A stretch of DNA of 64,000 nt from Shewanella decolorationis S12. GTDB lineage: Bacteria; Pseudomonadota; Gammaproteobacteria; Enterobacterales; Shewanellaceae. A model generated the notes under the pieces. The model searched no databases. It was not told where the DNA came from and saw only the letters and a list, made by a program, of their open reading frames with translations. Position numbers and translations under genes: made by a program. Shown here piece after piece: positions 10,339-19,527 of the stretch; within the stretch, counting starts at the first letter, position 1, and every line of letters starts with the position of its first letter. The stretch is taken from the NCBI RefSeq assembly GCF_000485795.1, contig NZ_AXZL01000054.1, positions 26,758 to 90,757 of the forward strand. Direction: 5' to 3'.

Positions 10339-10500
10339 TACAGGTCTCTGTTCTGATTATAAAAATTATTATGTTCGCCACATGCTAACCTAGGCCGCAT
10401 TTGGCAACAACCCCATAACAGTATTGCAATTGGCGAAAATTGGCCATTTATGCTAACTTTGCCCGCCTAAAAAGGGTGTGAAGCGCACCACCCTTTAACA
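10339..10500. promoter_or_regulatory. Divergent gspC / hslR promoter region
   Basis: This spacer separates the minus-strand gsp operon from hslR. A TATAAT on the minus strand at 10361-10356 would place a gspC transcript start about 28 bases before its ATG, but I see no good -35 match. On the plus side, AAAGGGTG at 10471-10478 pairs with CACCCTTT at 10489-10496, making a hairpin in the hslR leader without a T run. The region assignments are inferred. Confidence 0.35.
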
Positions 10501-10571
10501 TCATCGCAATGCGACTTAGGCAATTTATTACTCAGCATGTGAACTCATCGATCTTTTATCTTGGAGACACT

Positions 10572-10970
10572 ATGACACAAAGTTCAAGCGACAGTGGCAG
10601 CGTTCGACTCGATAAGTGGTTATGGGCCGCACGTTTTTATAAAACTCGAGCCATTGCCAAAGAAATGATCAACGGCGGCAAAGTACATTACAACGGTGCG
10701 CGCACCAAATCTAGTAAGAATGCCGAGATAGGTGCCGTCCTTAAGATACGACAGGGATATGACGATAAAGAGATCGTTATAAAAAAATTATCTGAAGTGC
10801 GCCAAAGTGCATCAATTGCGCAGGAATTATACGAAGAAACCGCAGCCAGTGCGGCTAAACGGGCGGTAAACGCCGAAGCAAGACGATTGAATATTCTCAA
10901 TAATCCTGCGCCCGAGCATAAACCGGATAAAAAGCAACGACGAGCGCTTATCCGTTTTAAAGAATACTAA
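10572..10970 (+). CDS. hslR: Heat-shock protein 15 (Hsp15), ribosome-associated RNA-binding S4 protein
   Basis: Hsp15 binds stalled 50S subunits carrying nascent chains and helps recycle them after heat shock. The ATG at 10572 (GGAGACACT upstream) gives 132 residues. The S4 RNA-binding motif starts at VRLDKWLWAARFYKTR and continues through GGKVHYNG. The C-terminus is lysine/arginine rich, as in Hsp15. A longer in-frame start at 10509 adds an unlikely extension. The gene lies 36 bases before hslO, the usual heat-shock pair. Confidence 0.93.
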   Translation: MTQSSSDSGSVRLDKWLWAARFYKTRAIAKEMINGGKVHYNGARTKSSKNAEIGAVLKIRQGYDDKEIVIKKLSEVRQSASIAQELYEETAASAAKRAVNAEARRLNILNNPAPEHKPDKKQRRALIRFKEY

Positions 10971-11006
10971 GAATTACGTAAAAGTTACCTAACAGTGAGA
11001 CACAAG

Positions 11007-11867
11007 ATGACCCAAGATATTTTAAACCGTTACTTGTTCGACAATGCCGATGTGCGTGGTGAACTCGTACAATTACAAGACAGCTATCAACAGGTGATTG
11101 GCTCACACGCCTACCCACCCGTGCTGCAAATTCTGCTCGGTGAATTACTGGCGGCAACCTCTTTATTAACTGCCACCTTAAAATTCAGTGGCGATATCAG
11201 CGTGCAACTACAAGGTAACGGCCCAGTATCGCTGGCGGTAATCAATGGTAATAACCAACAGCAATTACGCGGTATTGCCCGCTGGGAAGGAGAGTTAGCT
11301 GACGATGCCAGCCTTGCCGATCTCTTTGGCCAAGGTTATATGGTTATCACCCTAACACCCGATGAAGGCGAGCGTTACCAAGGCGTGGTCGCCCTCGACA
11401 AGCCAACCTTAGCTGCCTGTGTTGAAGACTACTTTAACCAATCAGAGCAATTACCTACTGCACTGTGGTTATTTGCCGACGGTAAACAAGCAGCAGGCAT
11501 GTTCTTGCAAATTTTACCTAGCCAAGAAGATCACAATGCCGACTTTGAGCATTTATGTCAGCTGACCGCGACCATCAAGGCGGAAGAGTTATTCACCTTA
11601 GATGCACAGGACGTATTGCACCGCTTATATCACCAAGAAGAAGTGCGTCTGTTCGATCCTATCGAAGTCAGCTTTAAATGCACTTGCTCACGTGAGCGCA
11701 GCGCAGCCGCGATCAAAACCATTGATCAAGCCGAAGTCGAAGCCATTCTGGCCGAAGACGGTAAGGTCGAAATGGGTTGTGAATACTGCAATGCCAAGTA
11801 CGTATTCGATGGTATTGATATCGCATCAATTTATGCCAATGGCACAGCTTCAAATACCCAGCAGTAA
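11007..11867 (+). CDS. hslO: Redox-regulated chaperone Hsp33
   Basis: Hsp33 is a cytoplasmic holdase activated by oxidation. In this 286-residue protein the redox-sensing zinc cysteines are C225 and C227 (CTC) and C258 and C261 (CEYC), the standard CxC...CxxC arrangement. I use the ATG at 11007 ([11 protein letters not shown]), which matches family N-termini. A GTG twelve bases upstream is possible. It is probably co-transcribed with hslR and ends at the terminator at 11886. Confidence 0.95.
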   Translation: MTQDILNRYLFDNADVRGELVQLQDSYQQVIGSHAYPPVLQILLGELLAATSLLTATLKFSGDISVQLQGNGPVSLAVINGNNQQQLRGIARWEGELADDASLADLFGQGYMVITLTPDEGERYQGVVALDKPTLAACVEDYFNQSEQLPTALWLFADGKQAAGMFLQILPSQEDHNADFEHLCQLTATIKAEELFTLDAQDVLHRLYHQEEVRLFDPIEVSFKCTCSRERSAAAIKTIDQAEVEAILAEDGKVEMGCEYCNAKYVFDGIDIASIYANGTASNTQQ

Positions 11868-11885
11868 GTCAAAATTGACTGTTAG

Positions 11886-11911
11886 AAGGGCACCTCTGGT
11901 GCCCTTTTTTG
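11886..11911 (+). terminator. Rho-independent terminator after hslO
   Basis: AAGGGCACC and GGTGCCCTT form a nine-base-pair stem with a TCT loop and a run of Ts. It lies 19 bases after the hslO stop and ends the hslR-hslO unit. Confidence 0.9.
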
Positions 11912-12067
11912 TACCGCCTCAATGATCCAGCTCACACTTTACCCACGGATAGGATACAATCGGCACACTTTGTCCCCTAGCACGCCTCGGGCGATAAATA
12001 AAAGCAAAATCGGCAGACGATCGATAAAAAAATAACCTTACAAATACAAGTCAATGGAGACCTCACT

Positions 12068-13609
12068 ATGGCGGATGGATTAAACCGCGTTCATTACAAC
12101 CCCTCAACAGCACAACTGGTCGAATTTGCCCTGCTACGCGGCGAAGGTGAATTAACCGCCAATGGTGCACTGGTTGCCAAAACCGGTACCCGTACAGGTC
12201 GCTCTCCTGGCGATCGTTTTATTGTTAAAGAACCCAGTTCTGCGGCTGACATCGAATGGGGACCCGTCAACCAAGCATTTGAACCCGGTGCTTTTGAAGG
12301 ATTATGGGCGCGTGTAGAAGCATTCCTCGCCGATAAAGAGTTGTTTGTATCTGACCTCGAAGTCGGTGCAGACCCTGAACATTACCAGCCAGTGCGCGTG
12401 ACGACTCAATACGCTTGGCACCAACTGTTCGCCCGCAACCTTTTTATCATCCCAGAAGAATTTAACCGTCAAGATAAGCCTGTATGGCAAATCATCAACG
12501 CGCCAGACTTCGTCTGTGTACCTGAGCGTGATGGCACCAATTCAGATGCGGCGGTGATCTTAAACTTTGCCGAGCGCAAAGTGTTGCTAGCGGGCCTGAA
12601 ATACGCTGGCGAAATGAAGAAGTCGATGTTCTCTGTACAAAACTTCCTGCTGCCAGCCCAAGGCGTATTGCCAATGCACTGCTCGGCTAACGTAGGTAAA
12701 GACGGCGACACTACCCTATTCTTCGGTCTGTCAGGCACGGGTAAAACCACCCTGTCTGCGGATCCAAAACGCTTCCTGATCGGTGACGATGAGCACGGCT
12801 GGGCACCGGGCGGCGTATTCAACATCGAAGGCGGCTGCTACGCCAAGTGTATCGACCTGAGCCAAAAGAACGAGCCAGTGATTTGGGATGCGATTCGCTT
12901 CGGTACTGTGCTGGAAAACGTAGTAATGGACGAGCACCGCGTGCCTAACTACAAAGACAGCAGCCTGACAGAAAACACCCGTGCGGCTTACCCACTCGAG
13001 CATATCGCTCAGCGTAAAGAAGACAACCGTGGCGCCGAGCCGCACGCTGTTGTGTTCTTAACCTGCGACGTGTCTGGCGTGTTGCCACCGGTTTCTATCC
13101 TGAGCAAAGAGCAAGCGGCTTACCACTTCCTCTCGGGTTACACCGCTAAAGTCGGCTCGACTGAAATCGGTTCAACGTCTGCAATTCAGTCAACCTTCTC
13201 TACCTGCTTCGGCGCACCTTTCTTCCCACGTCCTGCGGGCGTGTATGCAGAGCTGTTGATGAAGCGTATCGAGTCATTCGGTAGCCAAGTGTACTTAGTG
13301 AACACTGGCTGGACTGGCGGCCCACACGGTATTGGTAAACGTTTCGACATCCCAACAACTCGCGCGATTGTCGATGCGATTGTTAGCGGTGAACTGAAAA
13401 ACGTCGAAACCGTACACTTAGAGACGCTGAATCTTGCCGTGCCTGTGGCGGTACCGGGTGTAGACACTAACCTACTCAACCCAGTGAACACTTGGAGCGA
13501 TAAGGCTCTGTATGCCGAATACGCTCAAAAACTGGCTGAAGCCTTCACTAAGAACTTCGCTAAGTACCAAGTGTCAGATGCTATCCGTAACGCTGGCCCA
13601 AAGGCATAA
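12068..13609 (+). CDS. pckA: ATP-dependent phosphoenolpyruvate carboxykinase
   Basis: PckA converts oxaloacetate and ATP to phosphoenolpyruvate and CO2, the entry step of gluconeogenesis. The 513-residue protein carries the kinase P-loop [11 protein letters not shown] at 220-230, the metal- and substrate-site segment LIGDDEHGW after it, and the early [10 protein letters not shown] substrate motif. Length and motifs are standard for the ATP form. GGAGA precedes the ATG by about nine bases. Terminators on both sides make it a single-gene unit. Confidence 0.97.
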   Translation: MADGLNRVHYNPSTAQLVEFALLRGEGELTANGALVAKTGTRTGRSPGDRFIVKEPSSAADIEWGPVNQAFEPGAFEGLWARVEAFLADKELFVSDLEVGADPEHYQPVRVTTQYAWHQLFARNLFIIPEEFNRQDKPVWQIINAPDFVCVPERDGTNSDAAVILNFAERKVLLAGLKYAGEMKKSMFSVQNFLLPAQGVLPMHCSANVGKDGDTTLFFGLSGTGKTTLSADPKRFLIGDDEHGWAPGGVFNIEGGCYAKCIDLSQKNEPVIWDAIRFGTVLENVVMDEHRVPNYKDSSLTENTRAAYPLEHIAQRKEDNRGAEPHAVVFLTCDVSGVLPPVSILSKEQAAYHFLSGYTAKVGSTEIGSTSAIQSTFSTCFGAPFFPRPAGVYAELLMKRIESFGSQVYLVNTGWTGGPHGIGKRFDIPTTRAIVDAIVSGELKNVETVHLETLNLAVPVAVPGVDTNLLNPVNTWSDKALYAEYAQKLAEAFTKNFAKYQVSDAIRNAGPKA

Positions 13610-13661
13610 GTACATAGCGGATTCATTCAGATAATGTAACCAAACACATTGTTGAGTAAAC

Positions 13662-13697
13662 AAGCGCGGATTCAGTAATGAATCCGCGCTTTTTATT
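13662..13697 (+). terminator. Rho-independent terminator after pckA
   Basis: A long stem AAGCGCGGATTCA / TGAATCCGCGCTT with a short loop is followed by TTTTATTT, about 50 bases after the pckA stop. Confidence 0.9.
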
Positions 13698-13856
13698 TGC
13701 CTGTTGATTTGATGGCTAAGAGCCTGCCGCACTAAGGTCACTGCGTAGATTTTTATGTGTTTTATTTCTTATCGATTAGTTAAACCAAGCTTAAATTAAT
13801 GCTGCGTTTTTATAATCATCGATAACAATCATCATTTTTTAGGAAGCGACACCCAA

Positions 13857-15416
13857 ATGGAAAACCATAAACCTGTCACTGGATTCCAGCGATTTCTCAA
13901 TGGCGTCGAAGTCGTCGGCAATAAACTGCCCGATCCGGCGGTGTTATTTGCGATGTTTCTGGGCTTAGTCTGGCTGATCTCCTGGGGATTATCGGGTGTC
14001 AGTTTTGATGAAATCGACCCTCGTACTGGCAACCCCATTCAAGTCGTCAATATGCTCGAAGGCGGGGCACTGACAGCCTTTACCTCGACAATAGTCTCCA
14101 CCTTTGTGACTTTTCCGCCGCTGGGTGTCGTGCTGGTTGCTATGTTGGGGCTTGGCGTGGCAGAACATACTGGTTTTATCAATGCTGGGCTGCGCTCGAT
14201 TTTATCTGTTACCCCCAAGATGTTACTCACCCCAGTATTGATCGCCGTGGGTATCCTGAGCCATGTCGCGGTTGATGCGGGTTATGTACTGGTTATCCCG
14301 CTCGGCGCGGTGATCTTCTATGCCGCGGGTCGCCATCCCCTAGCCGGTATTGCCGCCGCTTTCGCGGGCGTATCCGGCGGTTTTTCTGCGACCGTGGGCG
14401 TGCCTTCGAGTCTTGACCCTATGTTAGCGGGCTTAACTCAGGCAGCGGCAAGATTATCGGCCGATCCCGCAGCCGCCACATTGACGATTAACCCACTGAA
14501 TAATATCTTCTTTACGTCGGCCTCAGCCGTATTAATCATCTTAGTTGGCTGGTTCTTAACGGATAAAGTGATTGAGCCGCGCCTAAAAAACACCGCAGTG
14601 AATGGTGATCCCAGCACGCTGCCAACGCTTGATGAGCTGGCGCCCCATGAGCGCCGTGGGCTTAAATTCGCCATGGGCGCCATGTTGTTATGTGCCTTAG
14701 GGCTAGTGTTTACTGCCTATGGTGACAACTCTGCCTGGCGTGGTACCGATGGCGCGCTAACCAGTTCCTCGGCTCCCTTGATGCGCTCCATTGTGGCGAT
14801 TATTTTTGTGTTCTTCCTCGTGCCAGGCATAGTCTATGGCTATGTTGCGGGCACGGCGAATAACCACAGAGCCATTATTCAAGGCATGAGTAAGTCCATG
14901 AGTGGTATGGGTTATTACATCGTTATGGCCTTTTTCTGCGCTCAGTTTATTTATGCCTTTGGTCAATCCAATTTAGGCGCATTAATGGCGATTAAAGGCG
15001 CGTTGGCGTTGAAAGAATTAGCCCTTCCTATGGGCGTGACTTTGGTGGGAATTGTGTTTCTCACGGCGTTCGTCAATCTATTAGTCGGCTCGGCGTCGGC
15101 CAAATGGGCTTTGATTGGTGCCATTATGGTGCCTATGTTAATGGAGCTGGGCGTATCACCCGATTTGACTCAAGCCGCTTACCGCGTGGGCGACTCGTCG
15201 ACCAATATCATTACCCCACTGATGCCTTACTTTCCCTTGATTGTGGTGTTTTGCCAAAAATACGTTAAGGAATCAGGCATTGGCACTCTAGTGGCATTGA
15301 TGTTGCCGTTTTCAATCAGTTTTCTCCTGCTTTGGAGCGCTTTCTTATTGGCATATTGGGCAATAGGCCTGCCATTGGGTATCGGTAGCTCATTCACTTT
15401 CCCAGCAATGCCTTAA
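13857..15416 (+). CDS. AbgT-family transporter
   Basis: The 519-residue polytopic membrane protein matches the AbgT family (p-aminobenzoyl-glutamate uptake or sulfonamide/folate-precursor export). It begins with the conserved region GVEVVGNKLPDPAVLFAMF and has about 10-12 hydrophobic helices with paired hairpin regions. Motifs such as FVNLLVGSASAKWALIGAI and RVGDSSTNIITPLMPYFP sit in the second half. AGGAAG lies about 12 bases before the ATG. Whether this member imports aminobenzoyl-glutamate or exports antimetabolites cannot be read from sequence. Confidence 0.9.
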   Translation: MENHKPVTGFQRFLNGVEVVGNKLPDPAVLFAMFLGLVWLISWGLSGVSFDEIDPRTGNPIQVVNMLEGGALTAFTSTIVSTFVTFPPLGVVLVAMLGLGVAEHTGFINAGLRSILSVTPKMLLTPVLIAVGILSHVAVDAGYVLVIPLGAVIFYAAGRHPLAGIAAAFAGVSGGFSATVGVPSSLDPMLAGLTQAAARLSADPAAATLTINPLNNIFFTSASAVLIILVGWFLTDKVIEPRLKNTAVNGDPSTLPTLDELAPHERRGLKFAMGAMLLCALGLVFTAYGDNSAWRGTDGALTSSSAPLMRSIVAIIFVFFLVPGIVYGYVAGTANNHRAIIQGMSKSMSGMGYYIVMAFFCAQFIYAFGQSNLGALMAIKGALALKELALPMGVTLVGIVFLTAFVNLLVGSASAKWALIGAIMVPMLMELGVSPDLTQAAYRVGDSSTNIITPLMPYFPLIVVFCQKYVKESGIGTLVALMLPFSISFLLLWSAFLLAYWAIGLPLGIGSSFTFPAMP

Positions 15417-15466
15417 GAGACGATTGCTAAGCTAACACATTCGGTTTTGAGTGAATGTTAATAAAC

Positions 15467-15506
15467 AAAATGGCGCCAACTCGATAAGCGCTGACGCCAT
15501 TTTTAT
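15467..15506. terminator. Bidirectional terminator between AbgT gene and OmpA-domain gene
   Basis: AAAATGGCG at 15467-15475 pairs with CGCCATTTT at 15495-15503, with A and T runs on both flanks. It can serve both convergent genes. Confidence 0.8.
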
Positions 15507-15530
15507 TTATATGGAGTCAAACGATTGGGC

Positions 15531-16994
15531 TTACTTAGTATCCGATCTTAATACTAACTCCACACGGCGATTCTGCTGCTGCCCCGCCTCATCACTGTTA
15601 CTAGCAACGGGAGCATGTTCACCTATCCCTACGGCTTCCAATTGTTGAGTTTGAATACCATGACTCGTGGTCAATAACTTCACAATCGCCACCGCGCGGC
15701 GTTGGGATAAACCTTGGTTATAGGCTTGATTACCTTTGTCATCGGTATGACCCACTACATAAAATGCACGCTTAGGATTTGCCTTTAAGTAACTCGCAAG
15801 CACCTCGACAACGGGCTGCGCCTCGGGCAATAACTTGTCGCTATCGTACTCAAATAACAGCCCTTCTAAGGCGACATGCCCCTTGGCTTCAATTTGGTCG
15901 GTCAGCGCCTCAAGATTGATCCCCACGCGGTCATCCTTAAGCTCAGTCTCCTCTAGCACCCGCAAGTCGGTCCATAACCCGCCGATATAACCTATGGTAT
16001 AAGTGCTCACATGCACATTCCCCTCGGGGCGCGTTAAGGTATACCAAGCATAAAACTGGCTGTCTTCATTACCGATATTCACTAGAGAATCGATAGCTCT
16101 GATAAACCTGTCCTCCCTACCACAGGCCTTTCCCTGACACTCAAATTGCGACTCGAATCCGAGTTTAGTCAATGCCACCTTATAGTTAGTGAACACCTCG
16201 TAGCCCGAATATTCCTTTGGTATTGAATAGCCATTTTGAGTCAACTTACCCGCACGCTCCACCAGCACAGGCTTATTGCTTGCATCCATTGAAGACACAA
16301 ATACTGTGCTCGCAAAGCCTTGGCGTTTAAAGTCCTGGATATAGCTTCCCTTTAAGCGGCTGATAAGCGGATGATCCTCGGCGCCATTCGTATCCTTCTT
16401 TTGATTATCTTTAAACTCGATTTGCTTAGGCGCCTGCTGTAAAAATGCAGCATTAACCGTGACTAAATCTAACGGCTCTGGGATCACCTCGAGCGTCGTA
16501 ATATGAAGACCCGCAGAATCATCCATAACTGCCGCTTGTATGGCGTTATAAAACTCTTTTTGCTCATTCTTCACTCGAGCAAACAAGTAACCACTTTCAA
16601 CACCAATAACGCCATCCAACAGGGCAATTTTCTCTCGCAATAGGCGAGAATCACCACATGCCTCAAGCAGACACTCGAATAGGACTTCGCCACCAAGCTT
16701 TTTAATCTGTTCACGGTAATTATCGAGAATATGCGCAGGGCTGTATTCGGGCGCTAATTTGTATTTTTGCTGATGGACCTGACCGAAGATAGCCTTAAAA
16801 CGATAGTCAGACCTTTGTTCACCCGCGCTGATAATAAAGGGATATTCAGCATAATGGCGCGTCAATTCATCCTTTAATTTCGCCGTAGGAAAAGGCGTAA
16901 ATAATCCCTCATCCGCCGCCATTAACGATAAAGGCAACAGGCTCGTCGACATAGCCAATAACCCCGCTAAATAACTCCGCTTAGAAACACGCAT
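15531..16994 (-). CDS. OmpA C-terminal-domain protein with DUF4892-like N-terminal region
   Basis: The ATG at 16994 (GGAGGG upstream) gives 487 residues with a signal peptide ending near PLSLMAAD. The C-terminal ~110 residues form an OmpA/MotB-type peptidoglycan-binding domain with FEYDSDKLLPEA, VVGHTDDKGN and NRRVELVL. The long middle part, with internal cysteine pairs (CLLEAC and CQGKAC), resembles the DUF4892 region of proteobacterial OmpA-like proteins; this is from memory, not a search. A cell-envelope role is likely. It is divergent from the accessory array that starts at 17.1 kb. Confidence 0.8.
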   Translation of the reverse strand: MRVSKRSYLAGLLAMSTSLLPLSLMAADEGLFTPFPTAKLKDELTRHYAEYPFIISAGEQRSDYRFKAIFGQVHQQKYKLAPEYSPAHILDNYREQIKKLGGEVLFECLLEACGDSRLLREKIALLDGVIGVESGYLFARVKNEQKEFYNAIQAAVMDDSAGLHITTLEVIPEPLDLVTVNAAFLQQAPKQIEFKDNQKKDTNGAEDHPLISRLKGSYIQDFKRQGFASTVFVSSMDASNKPVLVERAGKLTQNGYSIPKEYSGYEVFTNYKVALTKLGFESQFECQGKACGREDRFIRAIDSLVNIGNEDSQFYAWYTLTRPEGNVHVSTYTIGYIGGLWTDLRVLEETELKDDRVGINLEALTDQIEAKGHVALEGLLFEYDSDKLLPEAQPVVEVLASYLKANPKRAFYVVGHTDDKGNQAYNQGLSQRRAVAIVKLLTTSHGIQTQQLEAVGIGEHAPVASNSDEAGQQQNRRVELVLRSDTK

Positions 16995-17080
16995 CAATAT
17001 TTACCCTCCATAGAAATACTGCTGCGAAAAGTAACACTAAACGGATCGCGCAATAACAAATATTAAATAATTTAATACTT

Positions 17081-17206
17081 TAGCGTGATTGAGGCGATGG
17101 ATTGTACAGGCAAAAATAGCTGTCGAAGACACGACAGACTGATATAGATGTCAATCACTTAATCACTCTTTTCGCCAAGAGCCGCTTCATCACAAGGATG
17201 TTTATT
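17081..17206 (+). repeat. Leader cassette copy 1 (promoter/5'-UTR repeat)
   Basis: This is the first of four copies of a leader that starts TTAATACTTTAGCGTGATTG and ends with TCACAAGGA before a start codon. Copy 1 is the most diverged in its first 50 bases. It contains the perfect stem CTGTCG / CGACAG and a second small stem CTCTT / AAGAG just before the ribosome-binding site. The copy is joined directly to the signal-peptide codons of the next gene. Confidence 0.85.
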
Positions 17207-18043
17207 TTGCGACTACCCCACTCTGCCCGTGCTCTATCCATAATCGCCCTTTTATTTATGCCGCTATTTACACAAGCAACAACTGTCACGCCCACAGAAC
17301 ATCATGGCACTTGGGAAAATAAAGATGAAGATGGTGATGGCGTGCCCGACGAATTGGATGATTATCCGTTTGATTCAAGCAGAAATAAATATCCAGTATT
17401 TATAGAGCAGGAACCAAATGACAATCCATCAGTGGCCACACCAATCAAAATAGATCAAGGGGTCATAGTACGAGGGGTTATAAGCTCTGAATTGGACAAA
17501 GGAGATCTGTTTAAGTTTGTAACAACCGAGCTTAAACAATACACAGCTGTCTTCAAAACGTCATCAGCTCGATTTAAACCACAAGTGTATATTTCAAATG
17601 AAGATGGTCTTGTTATTAATGACATCTTTTTATATCAATACGCAAAACCGAATATCTACGTAGTAAGCTTTCCAATATATGACCCGGGTACATATCAATT
17701 AAGTTTAATTGATGAAAACTTTTCAGGTGGGCCAGATCTTTCCTACGAAATTGTATTTTTTAACGATACTGATGTTGATTCATTTGATGATATGAAAGAA
17801 CGAGCAGTGGGTTCTGACCTGCTAGAAAATGATATGGACAAAGATAAAATTTTAGATGGACTCGAGTTTATCTTCGGCACTATGAATAAAAGTATAGATA
17901 TTGATAACGACTCTATTCCAAATTGGTTAGATTCTGACTCTGATGGCGACGGATTTAGCGATAAATTTGAGGGAAGTAATGATTTAGATAATGACACTAT
18001 TCCAAATTTTTTAGATCGAGATGCTGATGGCAATGGGACATGA
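17207..18043 (+). CDS. Exported PPC-domain protein with thrombospondin type 3 repeats
   Basis: I place the start at the TTG at 17207 (278 residues). The SD-like AAGGA is 7 bases before it, whereas it touches the ATG at 17198, and the homologous leader at 23.8 kb has its ATG at this position. A signal peptide (MRLPHSARALSIIALLFMPL, cleavage near QATT) is followed by one calcium-type repeat (DEDGDGVPDELDD). A beta-sandwich resembling the bacterial pre-peptidase C-terminal domain follows (about 60-175, starting EQEPNDNPSVAT), then more Asp-rich type 3 repeats to the end. The protein stops abruptly inside a repeat (DADGNGT), where the paralog at 20981 continues for ~400 residues. Function unknown. 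Confidence 0.8.
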   Translation: MRLPHSARALSIIALLFMPLFTQATTVTPTEHHGTWENKDEDGDGVPDELDDYPFDSSRNKYPVFIEQEPNDNPSVATPIKIDQGVIVRGVISSELDKGDLFKFVTTELKQYTAVFKTSSARFKPQVYISNEDGLVINDIFLYQYAKPNIYVVSFPIYDPGTYQLSLIDENFSGGPDLSYEIVFFNDTDVDSFDDMKERAVGSDLLENDMDKDKILDGLEFIFGTMNKSIDIDNDSIPNWLDSDSDGDGFSDKFEGSNDLDNDTIPNFLDRDADGNGT

Positions 18044-18103
18044 TTAAATCTGCTCAAATAGCGGCAATCACTAGCCCCTCAATTTAAAAGGAACCTGACA
18101 AGC

Positions 18104-18781
18104 ATGGAAAAACTATCCCTTGACGACACTCCCTGGTTTGGCACCACCGATTTCAAAGGGAAAAATCAACTCACTAGCGACAGTGACATTCGCCTTAAGT
18201 CATCAAGGCTACTCTACCCACTTCCCTTGCCTTTAGAGATGCTCTTTTTCATTGGGCCGCTGGCATTGGCCATCTTACCCTTTATCAATCCCCAACTCAT
18301 GCTCCCTGAAATCTGGTTGGCGCTGAGTATAGGTACCATCTTGGGTAGTCTGATGCTCAAAAAGCTATTCATCGATAGCATTTATGGTCGGGTGAAAGAG
18401 CATGTCTGTCAGATTAACGCCAAACGACTCAATATCCCCGGCAGTCATCTTATCGAGACCAAAGCTGGCCCGATAGAAATTCAGCGACAAGACATAAAGC
18501 AAATCTGCGTTCGATTTTGGCCCAGCACGCGCGACCTGCGCACCACCTATGATGTCAGTGAGCTAATCATCACGCTGCAATCGGACAAATCAATCAGCTT
18601 AAAGAGCCTCTACTTTCCGATTAAGCCCCTGCTTTACCTGCTTGTCTACTTCGACTACCCAATCACGCTGCAAAAGCGTCGACATTCATTAACCATTGTC
18701 GCTCGCAGCATATTCGTCGCTTTTCCCTTAGTCGCCTTAGTGGCGGTAACAGGCTTGCTGTTTAAAGAGTATTTTCTGTAG
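18104..18781 (+). CDS. Membrane protein with 2+1 helices and a beta-rich cytoplasmic domain
   Basis: I do not recognise a named family. The 225-residue protein has two adjacent membrane helices (about 44-62 and 66-84), a soluble beta-rich middle (about 95-195) and a C-terminal helix (about 203-221). This layout is shared by the genes at 19528 and, without the last helix, 20319, and it resembles bacterial PH-like (DUF304-type) membrane proteins. The gene lies 60 bases after the PPC protein with no leader copy of its own, so it is probably its co-transcribed partner. AAAGGAA lies upstream of the ATG. Confidence 0.65.
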   Translation: MEKLSLDDTPWFGTTDFKGKNQLTSDSDIRLKSSRLLYPLPLPLEMLFFIGPLALAILPFINPQLMLPEIWLALSIGTILGSLMLKKLFIDSIYGRVKEHVCQINAKRLNIPGSHLIETKAGPIEIQRQDIKQICVRFWPSTRDLRTTYDVSELIITLQSDKSISLKSLYFPIKPLLYLLVYFDYPITLQKRRHSLTIVARSIFVAFPLVALVAVTGLLFKEYFL

Positions 18782-18913
18782 ATTTAACAGAAACCAAATC
18801 GACTAATGACTCTACTATAAAGTTACGCTATTTAGCGTTATGCCCACCAACTTAGGTAGGGATTTGGCAGGATGAATAAGCATTGTTGAACAATGGCTTA
18901 TTCTAGTTGTTAA
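18782..18913 (+). other. Intercassette spacer with hairpin
   Basis: GAATAAGC-ATTGTT pairs with AACAAT-G-GCTTATTC (18876-18905 approximately), a 14-base-pair hairpin with one bulge. The segment around it (GGCAGGATGAATAA) is similar to the spacer before leader copy 3 (GGCAAGATGAATAA near 20798), so homology between units extends upstream of the leader itself. It may act as a terminator without a strong T run. Confidence 0.5.
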
Positions 18914-19050
18914 GTTAATACTTTAGCGTGATTGAGGAGATGGACTCTAGACGCAAAAATAACTGACGAACAAACAGGTAAACAGGTCTAGTTGTCAATC
19001 ACTTAATCACTCACTTCGCCAAGAGGCGCTTCATCACAAGGATGTTTATT
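18914..19050 (+). repeat. Leader cassette copy 2
   Basis: The first 47 bases (18914-18960) are identical to copy 4 and nearly identical to copy 3. The middle, around 18961-18995, differs in each copy. From TGTCAATCACTTAATCAC through AAGGATGTTTATT it again matches copies 1 and 3. This pattern of conserved ends and a variable middle suggests a functional leader. Confidence 0.85.
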
Positions 19051-19488
19051 TTGCGACTACCCCACTCTGCCCGTGCTCTATGCATAATCGCCCTTTTATT
19101 TATGCCGCTATTTGTTGTGCAAGCAACGACAAATCAAAAATTAGACGATGAATTAACCCAACGCTGCTTAGGCACTTTCGATTTTATTAAGACCCAAGAC
19201 CTAGCGGCCTTTATCGCTCTTATGCCGTACGCACCAACTCAAAAAGAACAGGAATATGCGGGCGAGATTTTGCAACGCTCCCACAAGCGTTGGTATGTTG
19301 ACCGAACCATGGATGAAATTACTCCCAAAGGCGTGAGCTATAGCACAGCAGACGAATTTAAACGGCAAAAAGGCGCTATCCAAGAAGCAAGAGTTAAACT
19401 GCTGATCACCAGCCCCAATAATCAAGCCTCGGTCAGTTGCAAATTTGTCGAAACACCAAAAGGTTGGTTCCTCTCCAAATTGCCGTAA
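19051..19488 (+). CDS. Small exported two-cysteine protein
   Basis: From the TTG at 19051 the protein has 145 residues (an ATG nine bases upstream overlaps the ribosome-binding site). The signal peptide is almost the same as in the genes at 17207 and 20981 and is cleaved near VVQATT. The mature ~118 residues are unrelated to those proteins. They have one cysteine near the N-terminus (LTQRCLG) and one near the C-terminus (ASVSCKF), followed by a PKGWFLSKLP end. The same pattern occurs in the gene at 23176, so both are likely disulfide-bonded relatives, possibly NTF2-like folds. Function unknown. Confidence 0.7.
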   Translation: MRLPHSARALCIIALLFMPLFVVQATTNQKLDDELTQRCLGTFDFIKTQDLAAFIALMPYAPTQKEQEYAGEILQRSHKRWYVDRTMDEITPKGVSYSTADEFKRQKGAIQEARVKLLITSPNNQASVSCKFVETPKGWFLSKLP

Positions 19489-19527
19489 GTGACCTAAAAC
19501 AGCCAACGACATAAAGGCAAGGTAGTA

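Noticed and set aside
10471..10496. Terminator before hslR
   Set aside because: The AAAGGGTG/CACCCTTT hairpin is not followed by a T run and lies in the divergent promoter region.
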